Shown: positions 28,316-38,373 of the stretch, piece after piece
Position numbering within the stretch: the first letter of the stretch is position 1
Layout of the letters: each line of letters opens with the position of its first letter
Source: Pseudodonghicola flavimaris
Lineage (GTDB): Bacteria > Pseudomonadota > Alphaproteobacteria > Rhodobacterales > Rhodobacteraceae
Assembly: GCF_030164425.1 (NCBI RefSeq)
Contig: NZ_JASNJD010000004.1
Coordinates: 186,001 to 250,000, forward strand
DNA: 64,000 nt
Direction of reading: 5' to 3'
Position numbers and translations under genes: made by a program
The notes under the pieces: model-generated
What the model was told of the DNA's origin: nothing
Databases searched by the model: none
What the model saw: only the letters and a program-made list of their open reading frames with translations

Positions 28316-28706
28316 GGCGCAGGGGATAGGCGGGGAATCGCGGCGGGGCAAGTCGCCGTGACAAGTCGCTGGGGCACGGAGGGCCGCAGACCCAGGACGT
28401 TGCCGGAAAAGGTCTGCGCCGCCGCTAAAGGCTGCCGATCCGGGACGGAACAGACCCTGGGGATGGACAGGGCAGTCCTGGAGCGGCGACGCAATCGGCC
28501 TAATAGGCCATGACGACGGGGGAGGGATCGAAAAATAAGGCCCCGCCGCCGCAAAAATCGCAGACGGACAATAACATCTGCTACTCTTTCAAACCCTCGA
28601 AAACCTGAGGGATAGCAAAGGGATCGCATTTCGATTAGGAATCGGTAATGGGAAAAATTTCGGGCGCTTCCCCCTTGGTGCCCGGGTCATGGGTAAGGTG
28701 TTCCGG
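28316..28706. other. Long divergent intergenic region upstream of the HTH gene
   Basis: No coding frame was recognised. It contains a direct repeat CAAGTCGC twice near 28347-28368, a 13-bp palindrome GGCCTAATAGGCC (28497-28509), an inverted repeat CCCTC/GAGGG (28594-28611) and an AT-rich end, all possible binding sites for the downstream regulator-like protein. Confidence 0.4.
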
Positions 28707-29165
28707 ATGAATTCGATCTCGACCTATTTGAAGAAGCACACCGAGGCTTTGGTCAAGGAAGTGGGCATCGAGGCGGCCTGCGAGATCACCGGCAAATCCA
28801 AGGCGACGCTCGGCCGCTATTACTCCGACAACCCCGAACATGCCGACCGCTTCATGCCGGTCGACGTGGTGGCGCGGCTGGAAGCCAAGGCGAGCTATCC
28901 GCATGTCACCGCAGCCCTGGCGGAGCTGCAGAAGATCACGCTGTCCTTCGACGATCGCAGGTCGAATTCGGCCAGCGTCGGCAATGTGAATTCCGATGTC
29001 ATCGCGCTGAGTCAGCGCTTCGCCATGCTGATGAGCGAATATCAGACCGCGATCGAGGATGGCATCATCACGGTGAACGAGGCCAAGCGGCTCCTGCGCG
29101 AAACCGTGCTGCTGCAACAGGTGCTGATCGACATGAAGCTGCACCTGGAAGAGGAAAGCGCCTGA
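28707..29165 (+). CDS. Small helix-turn-helix protein, phage-regulator-like, unknown function
   Basis: 152 residues from ATG 28707 (AAGGTG seven bases upstream; ATG 28689 is the alternative). Residues 8-45 look like a HTH: LVKEVGIEAACEITGKSKAT then LGRYYSD. The rest is a long helix pair ending with acidic QQVLIDMKLHLEEESA, suggesting oligomerisation. It resembles Rhodobacteraceae proteins that I associate with phage CII-like regulators, but I cannot place it in a named family with confidence. No phage genes are near. The unusually long upstream region suggests regulation, possibly autoregulation. Confidence 0.75.
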   Translation: MNSISTYLKKHTEALVKEVGIEAACEITGKSKATLGRYYSDNPEHADRFMPVDVVARLEAKASYPHVTAALAELQKITLSFDDRRSNSASVGNVNSDVIALSQRFAMLMSEYQTAIEDGIITVNEAKRLLRETVLLQQVLIDMKLHLEEESA

Positions 29166-29240
29166 GGTCCCCGCGCCGGCGCGTCCCATCATCTCCAGGC
29201 CCTGCCCGAAATCCCCCCTGCTCCGATCGGAACGTGGGGT

Positions 29241-29270
29241 CTTTTCTGGCTGAAAGTATCCCGGGGGAGG
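29241..29270 (-). repeat. AT-cored dispersed repeat, minus-oriented copy
   Basis: Reads on the minus strand as CCTCCCCCGGGATACTTT followed by CAGCCAGAAAAG, close to the copy at 59812-59839. Confidence 0.6.
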
Positions 29271-29348
29271 CGCGGCGGGGGCAGCGCCCCCAAGGTCCTC
29301 TCCGCCAGGGTCAGCCCTGCGGCCAATCGCCTGGTCCGGCGGGCAGGA

Positions 29349-29381
29349 GCCTCCGGCGGGAGTATTTGGGCAGAGAAGAAG
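29349..29381 (+). repeat. AT-cored dispersed repeat, copy 1
   Basis: 33 bases starting GCCTCCGGCGGGAGTATTTG and ending GGCAGAGAAGAAG; identical over 33 bases to 32772-32804. Located between convergent genes. Confidence 0.85.
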
Positions 29382-29426
29382 CCGGGGGCGCCGCCGCAGA
29401 TCAGCCCGGGCGGCGCAGGCCGGGGA

Positions 29427-30551
29427 TCACAGATGCCGACGCAGCAGCACCGAGCCCACCGAATAGCCGGCGCCGAAGGAGCAAATCAGCCCCAGATCGC
29501 CGTCGCCCAGATCGTCGGAATTCTGCGAGAAGGCGATGATCGACCCGGCCGAGGAGGTGTTGGCGTAGTCCTGCAGGATGTTGGGTTGTTCTTCCGGTGC
29601 CGGCTCGCGGCCCAGGACCTTCTTGCCGATCAGATCGTTCATCGTCTTGTTGGCCTGATGCAGCCACATCCGCCGGAGTGCGCTGCCTTCGAGCCCTTCG
29701 TCGGCCATATGGTCGGCGATATGATGGCTGACCATCGGCACCACTTCCTTGAACACCTTGCGGCCGTTCTGCATGAATTGCATGTCGCGGCGGTCGGCCA
29801 GCCCGTCGGGGCGGGTGCGGCGCAGGAAGCCGTTGTTGTTGCGGATGTTATTGGAAAACTGGGTGGCGCAGCGGGTCGACAGGATCTCGAAATGCGGGCC
29901 CTGCGCCTCCTCGATCCGTTCGATCACCGTGGCGGTGGCGACATCGCCGAAGATGAAGTGGCAATCGCGGTCGCGCCATTCCAGGTGGCCGGAGCAGATC
30001 TCCGGGTTGACCACCAGCGCCGCGCGGACCGAGCCGCTGCGGATCATGTCGGCGGCGGCCTGAATGCCGAAGGTGGCCGAGGAACAGGCGACATTCATGT
30101 CGAAGGCGAAGCCCTTGATGCCCAGCAGAGCCTGTATCTCGATGGCGACGGCGGGATAGGCGCGCTCCATGTTGGAGGCGGCGCAGATCACCAGATCGAT
30201 ATCCTCGGGCGTGCGGCCGGCCTGGGCCAGCGCCTTCTTCGCCGCATCCAGCGCCATTTCCGCCATGATGCCCGGCTCGTCGTCGCTGCGCTGGCGCAGC
30301 AGCGGATGCATGACCTCGGGGTCGAGGATGCCGCTCTTGTTCATGACGTGGCGCCGCTCGATGCCGGAGGCCTTGACGATGAAGGCATCCGAGGAATGCT
30401 GCATCGGCTCCATCTCGCCGGCGGCGATGGCCTCGGCGTTGGCGGCATTCATCCGGTCGGCATAGGCATTGAATGTCTCGACCAGTTCGGCGTTGGTGAT
30501 GACCTCTTCCGGCGTGAAAACGCCGGTTCCGGTGATCGCGGGCTTATACAT
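29427..30551 (-). CDS. Beta-ketoacyl-ACP synthase III family protein (FabH/FabY-like)
   Basis: 374 residues, thiolase fold. The active-site Cys is in FDMNVACSSATFGIQAAADM (about residue 154), with His in MWLHQANKTMNDLIG and Asn in DYANTSSAGSIIAF. FabH-type enzymes start fatty acid synthesis by condensing an acyl-CoA with malonyl-ACP. The protein is longer than FabH (about 320), with an extra loop around residues 30-75, as in the longer synthases found in Pseudomonas and Rhodobacterales. The acyl donor is not certain. Confidence 0.87.
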   Translation of the reverse strand: MYKPAITGTGVFTPEEVITNAELVETFNAYADRMNAANAEAIAAGEMEPMQHSSDAFIVKASGIERRHVMNKSGILDPEVMHPLLRQRSDDEPGIMAEMALDAAKKALAQAGRTPEDIDLVICAASNMERAYPAVAIEIQALLGIKGFAFDMNVACSSATFGIQAAADMIRSGSVRAALVVNPEICSGHLEWRDRDCHFIFGDVATATVIERIEEAQGPHFEILSTRCATQFSNNIRNNNGFLRRTRPDGLADRRDMQFMQNGRKVFKEVVPMVSHHIADHMADEGLEGSALRRMWLHQANKTMNDLIGKKVLGREPAPEEQPNILQDYANTSSAGSIIAFSQNSDDLGDGDLGLICSFGAGYSVGSVLLRRHL

Positions 30552-30679
30552 CTATGTCTCCTAGCGGGGCCGGGCGATGTGGCCCAAAACCGGGGTGCAG
30601 GTCAACCCGTGGGCGCGGCTCCGCCTCCGGGGCGGGCAGGGCGCCAGGGCGCGCGCGCCGGTGCCGTCACGGCAGGATT

Positions 30680-30757
30680 TCAGATCAGCGGCACCAGCGG
30701 GACGCCGCCACAGGCGGTGAGGGCGAGCAATCCGCTGAGGAGGAGAAAAAGTCGCAT
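30680..30757 (-). CDS. 25-residue putative lipoprotein
   Basis: ATG 30757. The peptide is essentially only a lipoprotein signal: MRLFLLLSGLLALTAC with lipobox LTAC (Cys16), followed by the short mature part GGVPLVPLI. The ribosome site is poor (GGA 8-10 bases upstream), the main weakness of the call. If real, the product is a tiny membrane-anchored lipopeptide. It lies 128 bases upstream of the FabH-like gene, same strand. Confidence 0.55.
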   Translation of the reverse strand: MRLFLLLSGLLALTACGGVPLVPLI

Positions 30758-30948
30758 CTGATTTGTCCATTCTGCTCGGTTTTGATCACTGTTTCCCAAG
30801 CGATTGTCCCGGTCAAGTCTGGCCGGGCCGGGGATCAGGCGATAGTCTCGGCCCGGCAGGGTCATAAAACTGATATCCTGCCCGGATACCCCGACCCGGA
30901 CCCGCCGCGATGTGGCGGGCGCAGCCCAACCGATCAGGATCGACCGAC

Positions 30949-32730
30949 GTGACCGATAGCAGCCTCCCCGTTTCCCCGAAATCCGAAGATCTTTCCGAAA
31001 CCTCCGCCGGCTTTCATCAGAGCGAGCATGAGCTGGCGCAGATGACCGATACCGCCTTTCGTGCCGGCGTCAGCCAGATGACCATGGGGCTGTCGCCCTC
31101 GTCGCTGCTGCTGCACTATTACGACTGGGCGCTGCACATGGCGATGTCGCCGGGCAAGCAGCTGGAGCTTGGCGAGCTGGCGGTGGAGAACTGGGTGCGT
31201 TACACCCGCTATCTTGCGGATTGTGCGATGAAGCAGGGCGGCAGCAGTTGCGAGCAGCCCGATGCCCATGATCGCCGATTCAAGCATGAGGGCTGGGCGC
31301 ACCAGCCGTTCAACGCCTTTCAGCAGGCCTTTCTGCTGACACAGAAATGGTGGGACGAGGCCACCACGGGGGTGCGAGGGGTCGAGCGCGCCAATGAGAA
31401 AGTGGTGAATTTCGTTGCCCGCCAGCTGCTGGACGCGATGGCGCCGACCAATTTCGTCCTGAGCAACCCGGAGATCCTGCAAAAGACCATCACCACGGGC
31501 GGCCGCAACCTGGTCGACGGGATGCACAATCTGCAGGAAGACATGCGCAAGGTGATGCTGCAGGAAAAGCCGGAGATCCCGGAGGAGTTCCGCGTGGGCG
31601 AGACCCTGGCGGTGACCCCCGGCAAGGTGGTCTATCGCAACCGGCTGATCGAGCTGATCCAATATGCCCCGACCACCGACAAGGTGCAGCCAGAGCCGAT
31701 CCTGATCGTGCCGGCCTGGATCATGAAATACTATATCCTCGATCTGGGCCCGTCGAATTCGATGGTGAAATTCCTGACCGATCAGGGCTTTACCGTCTTC
31801 ATGATCTCCTGGCTGAACCCCGAGGCCGAGGATGCCGAGCTGGGCATGACGGATTACCGCAAGATGGGGCCGATGGCGGCGCTCGACGAGATCCAGAAGA
31901 TCACCGGCGCGGCGCGGGTGCATGCGGTGGGCTATTGCCTGGGCGGTACCCTCCTGAGCATCGCCGCCGCGGCGATGGCGCGCGACGGCGACGACCGGCT
32001 GGCCTCGATGACGCTGCTGGCGGCGCAGATGGACTTCACCGAAGCCGGCGAGCTGACGCTGTTCATCAATGAAAGCGAGGTTTCCTTCCTCGAGGACATG
32101 ATGTGGAAGAGCGGCTATCTCGACGCCTCGCAGATGGCCGGTGCCTTCCAGCTGCTGCGGTCCAACGATCTGATCTGGTCGCGGCTGCAGCATGAATATC
32201 TGATGGGGGAGCGGCCGCATCCCATCGATATCATGGCCTGGAACGCCGATACCACGCGGATGCCCTATCGGATGCATTCGGAATATCTGCGGCATCTGTT
32301 CCTGGACAACGATTTCGCCGCCGGCAAGTTCATGGTCGAGGGCCATCCGGTGACGCCGCGCGACATCATGGTGCCGATCTTCGCGGTGGGGACCGAGACC
32401 GACCATGTCGCACCGTGGAAATCGGCCTATAAGACCGGGGCGCTGACCGGGGGCGAGGTGACCTTCGCGCTGACCAACGGTGGCCATAACGCCGGGGTGG
32501 TGTCGGAGCCCGGGCACAAGCACCGGCATTTCCGGCTGGGCCGCATCTTCACCAACAATCACTTCGTGCCGGCGGACGAATGGGCCGAGAGCGTGGCGCC
32601 GCAGGACGGGTCCTGGTGGCTGGCCTGGGTCGACTGGCTGAAGGGGCAGCAGAGCGGCGAACCGATCGCGCCGCCGAAGATGGGCAAGGCGCTGTGCGAT
32701 GCGCCCGGCACCTATGTGATGCAGCGCTGA
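30949..32730 (+). CDS. phaC: Class I poly(3-hydroxyalkanoate) synthase
   Basis: 593 residues from GTG 30949 (AGGAT upstream); ATG 30910 is possible but lacks a ribosome site. PHA synthase with catalytic Cys330 in the lipase-box variant HAVGYCLGGTLLS, Asp in TETDHVAPW and His in NGGHNAG. The N-terminal PhaC domain spans about residues 60-230. It polymerises hydroxyacyl-CoA into storage granules. No phaA, phaB, phaP or phaZ is adjacent. Confidence 0.94.
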   Translation: MTDSSLPVSPKSEDLSETSAGFHQSEHELAQMTDTAFRAGVSQMTMGLSPSSLLLHYYDWALHMAMSPGKQLELGELAVENWVRYTRYLADCAMKQGGSSCEQPDAHDRRFKHEGWAHQPFNAFQQAFLLTQKWWDEATTGVRGVERANEKVVNFVARQLLDAMAPTNFVLSNPEILQKTITTGGRNLVDGMHNLQEDMRKVMLQEKPEIPEEFRVGETLAVTPGKVVYRNRLIELIQYAPTTDKVQPEPILIVPAWIMKYYILDLGPSNSMVKFLTDQGFTVFMISWLNPEAEDAELGMTDYRKMGPMAALDEIQKITGAARVHAVGYCLGGTLLSIAAAAMARDGDDRLASMTLLAAQMDFTEAGELTLFINESEVSFLEDMMWKSGYLDASQMAGAFQLLRSNDLIWSRLQHEYLMGERPHPIDIMAWNADTTRMPYRMHSEYLRHLFLDNDFAAGKFMVEGHPVTPRDIMVPIFAVGTETDHVAPWKSAYKTGALTGGEVTFALTNGGHNAGVVSEPGHKHRHFRLGRIFTNNHFVPADEWAESVAPQDGSWWLAWVDWLKGQQSGEPIAPPKMGKALCDAPGTYVMQR

Positions 32731-32771
32731 TCCTGCCTATCCGGCCGGGGGAGCCGCGGCGGGCTGCGGGC

Positions 32772-32804
32772 GCCTCCGGCGGGAGTATTTGGGCAGAGAA
32801 GAAG
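32772..32804 (+). repeat. AT-cored dispersed repeat, copy 2
   Basis: Identical over 33 bases to 29349-29381; lies between the convergent ends of phaC and carB. Confidence 0.85.
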
Positions 32805-32882
32805 GGCGCGGGCCAGCTGGCTCCCCCCCCCCGCGCGAGGCAGCTGAGAGGGGTGGCGGCGCAACAGTTGCTGCGGAAACGA

Positions 32883-32909
32883 AAACGCCCGGCGCGAAGC
32901 CGGGCGTTT
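32883..32909 (-). terminator. Rho-independent terminator of carB
   Basis: AAACGCCCGGC pairs with GCCGGGCGTTT; on the minus strand the stem is followed by TTCGTTT. Confidence 0.82.
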
Positions 32910-32930
32910 GACGTTTCAGAGAGCGGGCGC

Positions 32931-35900
32931 TCAGGCCTGCAGGCTCTTCACCCCGACATCGCCCTCCGCCTGCGCCTTGATCGCGAGTGCCGCGGCATGG
33001 GCGCCGGCGGCGGTGGTGAAATAGGGGATCTTGTCGTAGAGCGCGACCGAGCGGATGCCCTTGGAGTCCTCGACCGCCTGGGCGCCTTCGGTGGTGTTCA
33101 TCACCAGCTGCACCGCGCCGTCCTTCATCATGTCGACGATATCGGGGCGGCCCTCATAGACCTTGTTGACCAGGTCGCAGGGCACCCCGTGACCGGCCAG
33201 CCAGTCCTGGGTGCCGCGGGTGGCGACCAGGGTGAAACCGAGACCGACCAGCACCTGGGCCGCTTCCAGCATCAGCGCGGTCTTGTCGGCGTCCTTGATC
33301 GAGATGAAGGCGCGCCCGTCGCGCGGCAGCACCATGCCGGCGCCCATCTGCGCCTTGAGGAAGGCGCGCGGGAAGTCGCGATCCCAGCCCATCACCTCGC
33401 CGGTGGAGCGCATTTCCGGGCCGAGGATGGTGTCGACGCCGGGGAAGCGGGCGAAGGGCAGCACCGCCTCCTTGACCGAGAACCAGGGCATGTTGGGATC
33501 GGCCAGCGTCATCGGATCGGCCAGCGGCAGCGTGGTGTCGTAATCGGCGTCCTTCTGATAGGGCGGCCGTTCCGGGAAGGCGGAGAGCTTCTCGCCGGCC
33601 ATGATCCGGGCCGCGATCGAGGCGATGGCGCTGTCGGTGGCCTTGGCGACGAAGGGCACGGTCCGCGAGGCGCGCGGGTTGACCTCGATCAGGTAGATCT
33701 CGTCGTCCTTGATCGCGAACTGCACGTTCATCAGGCCGACGACGTTCAGCGCCCGGGCCAGCGCAAAGGTCTGGTCCTTGATTCGGGAGATCACGGCGTC
33801 GGAGAGCGAGTAGGGCGGCAGCGAACAGGCGGAGTCGCCGGAGTGGACGCCGGCTTCTTCGATATGCTGCATGATGCCGGCGACATGCACCGCCTCGCCA
33901 TCGCAGAGCGCGTCGACATCCAGTTCGACCGCGCCGTCGAGATAGCTGTCGAGCAGCACCGGGCTGTCGCCGGAGACCACCACCGCTTCGGAGATATACC
34001 GCTTGAGGTGATCGAGGTCGCGGACGATCTCCATCGCGCGGCCGCCCAGCACGTAGGAGGGGCGGATCACCAGCGGGAAACCGATGCCCTCGGCGATGGC
34101 CAGCGCCTCCTCATCGGAATGGGCGATGCCGTTGTTGGGCTGTTTCAGGCCGAGCTGGTTGACCAGTTCCTGGAAGCGCTCGCGGTCTTCGGCCAGGTCG
34201 ATGGCGTCCGGCGTGGTGCCGAGGATCGGGATGCCCTCGGCCTCCAGCGCCCGGGCCAGTTTCAGCGGCGTCTGGCCACCGAACTGCACGATCACCCCGT
34301 GCAGCGTGCCGTTCTGCTGTTCGACCCGCAGGATTTCCATCACGCTTTCGAAGGTCAGCGGCTCGAAGTAGAGCCGGTCGGAGGTGTCGTAGTCGGTCGA
34401 GACCGTCTCCGGGTTGCAGTTGACCATGATGGTCTCATAGCCGGCATCAGTCAGCGCGAAACAGGCGTGGCAGCAGCAATAGTCGAATTCGATGCCCTGG
34501 CCGATCCGGTTCGGCCCGCCGCCCAGGATCACCACCTTCTTGCGATCCGACGGGCGCGCCTCGCACTCGACTTCGCCCATCATCGGGGTTTCATAGGTCG
34601 AATACATATAAGGGGTCTGCGCCTCGAACTCGGCGGCGCAGGTGTCGATCCGCTTGAAGACGGCGGTGACGCCCAGGTTCAGGCGGGCGCGGCGAACGTT
34701 GTCCTCGTCCCGGCCGGTCAGCTTGCCCAGACGGGCATCGGTGAAGCCCAGCATCTTCAGCGCACGCAGCCCGTCCTCGGTGACCGGCAGGCCGAATTTG
34801 CGCAGCTCTGCCTCGGCCTCGACGATTTCGCGGATGCGGGCCAGGAACCAGGGGTCGAATTTGGTGACCGCCTGGATATCGCTGTCGCTGAGACCATGGC
34901 GCATCGCCTGGGCGATGGTGCGCATCCGGTCCGGCGTCTGCTGGCTGAGCGCCTTGATGACGGCGGCCTTGTCGTCGCCTGCCTCGTCCCAGAGCCCGGC
35001 GGAGACACCGGGAATGGCGATCTCGTCAAAGCCGGTGAGCCCGGATTCCATCGAGGCCAGCGCCTTTTGCAGCGATTCGTGGATGGTCCGGCCGATGGCC
35101 ATCGCCTCGCCCACCGATTTCATCGCGGTGGTGAGATAGGGTTCGGAGCCGGGGAATTTCTCGAAGGCGAATTTCGGGATCTTGGTGACGACATAATCGA
35201 TGGTCGGCTCGAAGCTGGCCGGGGTCACCTTGGTGATGTCGTTGTCGAGCTCATCGAGGGTGTAGCCCACCGCCAGCTTCGCGGCGATCTTGGCGATCGG
35301 GAAGCCGGTGGCCTTCGAGGCCAGCGCCGAAGAGCGCGACACCCGCGGGTTCATCTCGATCACCACCATGCGGCCGTTGTCGGGGTTGATCGCCCATTGC
35401 ACGTTGGAACCGCCGGTTTCGACACCGATTTCGCGCAGCACGGCGATCGAGCCGTTGCGCATGATCTGATATTCCTTGTCGGTCAGCGTCAGGGCCGGGG
35501 CCACGGTGATCGAATCGCCCGTGTGCACGCCCATCGGATCGACGTTCTCGATGGCGCAGACGATGATCGCGTTATCCGCCTTGTCGCGGACGACCTCCAT
35601 CTCGAATTCCTTCCAGCCCAGCAGGCTTTCGTCGACCAGGATCTGGCCGACGGGGGAGGCTTCCATGCCCGAGCGGCAGTAATATTCGTAGTCGTCGCGG
35701 TTGTAGGCGACGCCGCCGCCGGTGCCGCCCAGGGTGAAGGCGGGGCGGATGATCGCCGGCAGGCCGATGTGATCCAGCGCTTCCATCGCCTGTTTCAGGC
35801 CGGCCGCGATGTCATGCTTGCCGTTGGGCAGCTTCGGCGCCGTGACGATATCGGCCTTGGGGTTTTCCAGCCCGATCCGGTCCATCGCCTCGCGGAACAG

Positions 35901-36290
35901 CTTGCGGTCTTCGGCCATCTCGATGGCGTCGCGCTTGGCGCCGATCATCTCGACGCCGAATTTTTCCAGCACCCCCATCTCTTCCAGCGCGAGCGAGGTG
36001 TTCAGCCCGGTCTGGCCGCCCATCGTCGGCAACAGCGCGTCGGGGCGCTCCTTTTCGATGATCTTGGCGACGACTTCAGGGGTGATCGGCTCGATATAGG
36101 TGGCATCGGCCAGGCCGGGGTCGGTCATGATCGTGGCCGGGTTGGAGTTCACCAGGATCACCCGGTAGCCCTCTTCGCGCAGCGCCTTGCAGGCCTGGGC
36201 GCCGGAATAGTCGAATTCACAGGCCTGACCGATCACGATGGGACCGGCGCCGATGATCATGATCGAGGAGATATCGGTTCTTCTGGGCAT
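32931..36290 (-). CDS. carB: Carbamoyl-phosphate synthase large subunit
   Basis: 1119 residues. Two ATP-grasp halves: [20 protein letters not shown] at the start, and a second [20 protein letters not shown] near residue 575, with the C-terminal MGS-like allosteric domain from about 975. It makes carbamoyl phosphate for arginine and pyrimidines using ammonia from CarA. carA is not adjacent, as is common in this group. argF at the right edge would use its product. A long open frame on the opposite strand is a codon-bias artefact. Confidence 0.97.
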   Translation of the reverse strand: MPRRTDISSIMIIGAGPIVIGQACEFDYSGAQACKALREEGYRVILVNSNPATIMTDPGLADATYIEPITPEVVAKIIEKERPDALLPTMGGQTGLNTSLALEEMGVLEKFGVEMIGAKRDAIEMAEDRKLFREAMDRIGLENPKADIVTAPKLPNGKHDIAAGLKQAMEALDHIGLPAIIRPAFTLGGTGGGVAYNRDDYEYYCRSGMEASPVGQILVDESLLGWKEFEMEVVRDKADNAIIVCAIENVDPMGVHTGDSITVAPALTLTDKEYQIMRNGSIAVLREIGVETGGSNVQWAINPDNGRMVVIEMNPRVSRSSALASKATGFPIAKIAAKLAVGYTLDELDNDITKVTPASFEPTIDYVVTKIPKFAFEKFPGSEPYLTTAMKSVGEAMAIGRTIHESLQKALASMESGLTGFDEIAIPGVSAGLWDEAGDDKAAVIKALSQQTPDRMRTIAQAMRHGLSDSDIQAVTKFDPWFLARIREIVEAEAELRKFGLPVTEDGLRALKMLGFTDARLGKLTGRDEDNVRRARLNLGVTAVFKRIDTCAAEFEAQTPYMYSTYETPMMGEVECEARPSDRKKVVILGGGPNRIGQGIEFDYCCCHACFALTDAGYETIMVNCNPETVSTDYDTSDRLYFEPLTFESVMEILRVEQQNGTLHGVIVQFGGQTPLKLARALEAEGIPILGTTPDAIDLAEDRERFQELVNQLGLKQPNNGIAHSDEEALAIAEGIGFPLVIRPSYVLGGRAMEIVRDLDHLKRYISEAVVVSGDSPVLLDSYLDGAVELDVDALCDGEAVHVAGIMQHIEEAGVHSGDSACSLPPYSLSDAVISRIKDQTFALARALNVVGLMNVQFAIKDDEIYLIEVNPRASRTVPFVAKATDSAIASIAARIMAGEKLSAFPERPPYQKDADYDTTLPLADPMTLADPNMPWFSVKEAVLPFARFPGVDTILGPEMRSTGEVMGWDRDFPRAFLKAQMGAGMVLPRDGRAFISIKDADKTALMLEAAQVLVGLGFTLVATRGTQDWLAGHGVPCDLVNKVYEGRPDIVDMMKDGAVQLVMNTTEGAQAVEDSKGIRSVALYDKIPYFTTAAGAHAAALAIKAQAEGDVGVKSLQA

Positions 36291-36403
36291 GGCCTGTTCC
36301 TTCGATGTGGTGTTGGGGGCGGGCGAGTCACCGGGGCCGCGCGGCGCCCAAATTGTCCTGCTTTATAGGGATGGGCCGGAAAGGTTCAAGGGGCCGGTTG
36401 CCG

Positions 36404-36434
36404 CAAAAAAATCCCCCCGCCGGGGCGGGGGGAT
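36404..36434 (-). terminator. Strong terminator of the RTX/VWA gene
   Basis: ATCCCCCCGCC pairs perfectly with GGCGGGGGGAT; on the minus strand it is followed by seven T (36404-36410). Confidence 0.9.
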
Positions 36435-36475
36435 CAATGCGGTCCCGGATTGGCGCCTGGCGCCGTCCGGTCGGA

Positions 36476-38083
36476 TCAGACGAGGCCGAAGCTGAAGTCG
36501 GAGGCGTCGATTTCGCTCACCAGGGTGTCTTTCACCAGGGCGAAGTCGGTGCCGCCGATCGACAGCAGCACGTCGTCGCCGCTTGCAGAGACGGAGATGT
36601 CGCTGAAGCTGTGCAGCACGGTGTCGAGGATGTTGAAGGTGTCGGCACCGTCTTCGAAATCCTTCACCGTGTCGACCTTGTCGGCCTCGGTGATATTGAA
36701 TTCGAAGACATCGTCGCCGATGCCGCCAACCAGAAGGTCGCGCCCGGCGCCGCCTTCGATGGTGTCGTTGCCGCGCCCGCCATAGAGCTTGTCGTTGGCG
36801 CCGCCACCATAGAGGTCGTCACCACCGTTCTCGCCGAGGATCTTGTCCGCGCCGAGACCGCCACGAATCTCGTCACCGCCGTTGCCGCCCAGGATCTTGT
36901 CGTTGCCGTTCTTGCCCAGGATCAGGTTGTTGGCGTCGTTGCCGGTGATGATGTCGCGGAAGTCGGTGCCGATGGCATTCTCGATCAGCGTGTCGGTCGC
37001 CTCGGAGATGCCGCCTTCGATCGCCTCGATGATGTCCGAGCTGTTGGAGCTGAGCTCGACCACGGTGCCGAAGCCGAACTGATCGACGATCGCCTCGTAG
37101 TCGGAGATCACGCCGGAGGTGACGGCGAAGATCGGGATGATGCCACCCTTGATCAGCGCGTCCTTGACCTGATCGAGGGTCGGGTAATCCTCGCCGGTGC
37201 CGTCGTTGTCCGGTCCGTCTGTGATCGCGTCGCCGTCGTTGTCGCCCACCGGGTTGTCGCCGGCGAAATGCGGCACGGCGTCGGTGGTCAGCACCACCAC
37301 CTTCAGCGCGTCGCTGGACCAGCCGACTTCGGCGGTGCGCAGGGCCACCTGCATCAGGCCGGTCAGCTGCGCCTCGGGGCCGTCCGAGCCACTGCCGACG
37401 GTCATCGCATCCAGCGCCGCGATCCAAGCCTCCGAATCAGAGGTCAGGCCGAGCTGGGTCAGATATTCGTGATCAGATGTGCTGCCGAAGGGCGAGGTCG
37501 GTTTGTCGATGAAGCTGGCCAGGCCCAGCCGCACGGTCGTCGTCAGGGCCGAGATCGTATCCACAAGATCGTCGGCCAGGCCGCGTACGGTCGAGACGTC
37601 GTCGCTGAACGAACCGGAGAGATCCTGCAGCAGCACCATTTCCAGCGACCGGGTGCCTTCGTCGGACAGGCCGGTCAGTTCGATGATCCGATCATCGACA
37701 TAGGACAGCGAGCCGGCGGCCATATTGATGATTGCGCCGGTATCGCCGCCGGAGAAATCCAGCGTGTCGGACCGGCCAGAGGTATCGGTGATCACCACGT
37801 GATCGCCGGCGAAGCCGTTGACGATGAAGTGATCATTGCCACCGCCGCCGAAGGCCACGTCGTCCCCGGCGGAGAGATCGAAGACATCGCGCCCGGCACC
37901 GCCCAGCAGGGTATCGTCGCCGATCCCGCCGGAGAGAATGTCGTTGCCGTCGCCGCCCTCCAGGGTGTCGTCGCCCACCTGACCAAAGAGGATGTCATCG
38001 CCCCCCAAGCCGATGAGCTGGTCATTCTTGTTCGAACCAGCCAGGATGTCGTCCAGGCCGTCGTCACCATATACTACCTTCAT
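36476..38083 (-). CDS. RTX calcium-binding protein with an internal VWA domain
   Basis: 535 residues; GGAGG eight bases before ATG 38083. Residues 5-85 are glycine/aspartate nonapeptide RTX repeats (GGDDILFGQVGDD, GGDGNDILSGG). Residues 147-360 are a von Willebrand A domain with a MIDAS D-L-S-G-S (Asp154, Ser156, Ser158) and an acidic insert DNPVGDNDGDAITDG. A second RTX block covers about 385-475 (GKNGNDKILGGNGGDEIRGG). The acidic C-terminal part is the usual type I secretion signal region. There is no N-terminal signal peptide. It is probably a secreted adhesin or surface protein. No type I secretion genes are in the window. Confidence 0.9.
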   Translation of the reverse strand: MKVVYGDDGLDDILAGSNKNDQLIGLGGDDILFGQVGDDTLEGGDGNDILSGGIGDDTLLGGAGRDVFDLSAGDDVAFGGGGNDHFIVNGFAGDHVVITDTSGRSDTLDFSGGDTGAIINMAAGSLSYVDDRIIELTGLSDEGTRSLEMVLLQDLSGSFSDDVSTVRGLADDLVDTISALTTTVRLGLASFIDKPTSPFGSTSDHEYLTQLGLTSDSEAWIAALDAMTVGSGSDGPEAQLTGLMQVALRTAEVGWSSDALKVVVLTTDAVPHFAGDNPVGDNDGDAITDGPDNDGTGEDYPTLDQVKDALIKGGIIPIFAVTSGVISDYEAIVDQFGFGTVVELSSNSSDIIEAIEGGISEATDTLIENAIGTDFRDIITGNDANNLILGKNGNDKILGGNGGDEIRGGLGADKILGENGGDDLYGGGANDKLYGGRGNDTIEGGAGRDLLVGGIGDDVFEFNITEADKVDTVKDFEDGADTFNILDTVLHSFSDISVSASGDDVLLSIGGTDFALVKDTLVSEIDASDFSFGLV

Positions 38084-38309
38084 GTTCGATTTCCTCCCGA
38101 ACCAAGGAACATTCTGAAATGTTGCGTCGAAAAATGTGACGCTAACTGATCAAATTCGCCCATAAAATAAGCGCGGGCGCAATCCAAGGTTATCGGAACT
38201 GGGTTAATGCGGCAAATGTTTGATTGTCGCATGCCGTCTGGTCAGCTCCCCGGATCGGAATTCCGCGTGCGGCCGGGGGAAGAGCGATATGGGCGGGCCC
38301 CGGACTGCA

Positions 38310-38337
38310 AAGGGGCGGCCCGGTCAGGCCGCCCCTT
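38310..38337 (-). terminator. Hairpin after the cyclopropane-synthase-like gene
   Basis: AAGGGGCGGCC pairs with GGCCGCCCCTT around six bases; only two T follow on the minus strand, so efficiency is uncertain. Confidence 0.5.
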
Positions 38338-38373
38338 GATTGCAGGGTGTTCCGCCTTGGGGCGGAGAGCGAT

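Noticed and set aside
32580-36368. Long open frame on the plus strand opposite carB
   Set aside because: It mirrors the carB codon bias, matches no family, and lacks a ribosome site; it is a GC-rich antisense artefact.
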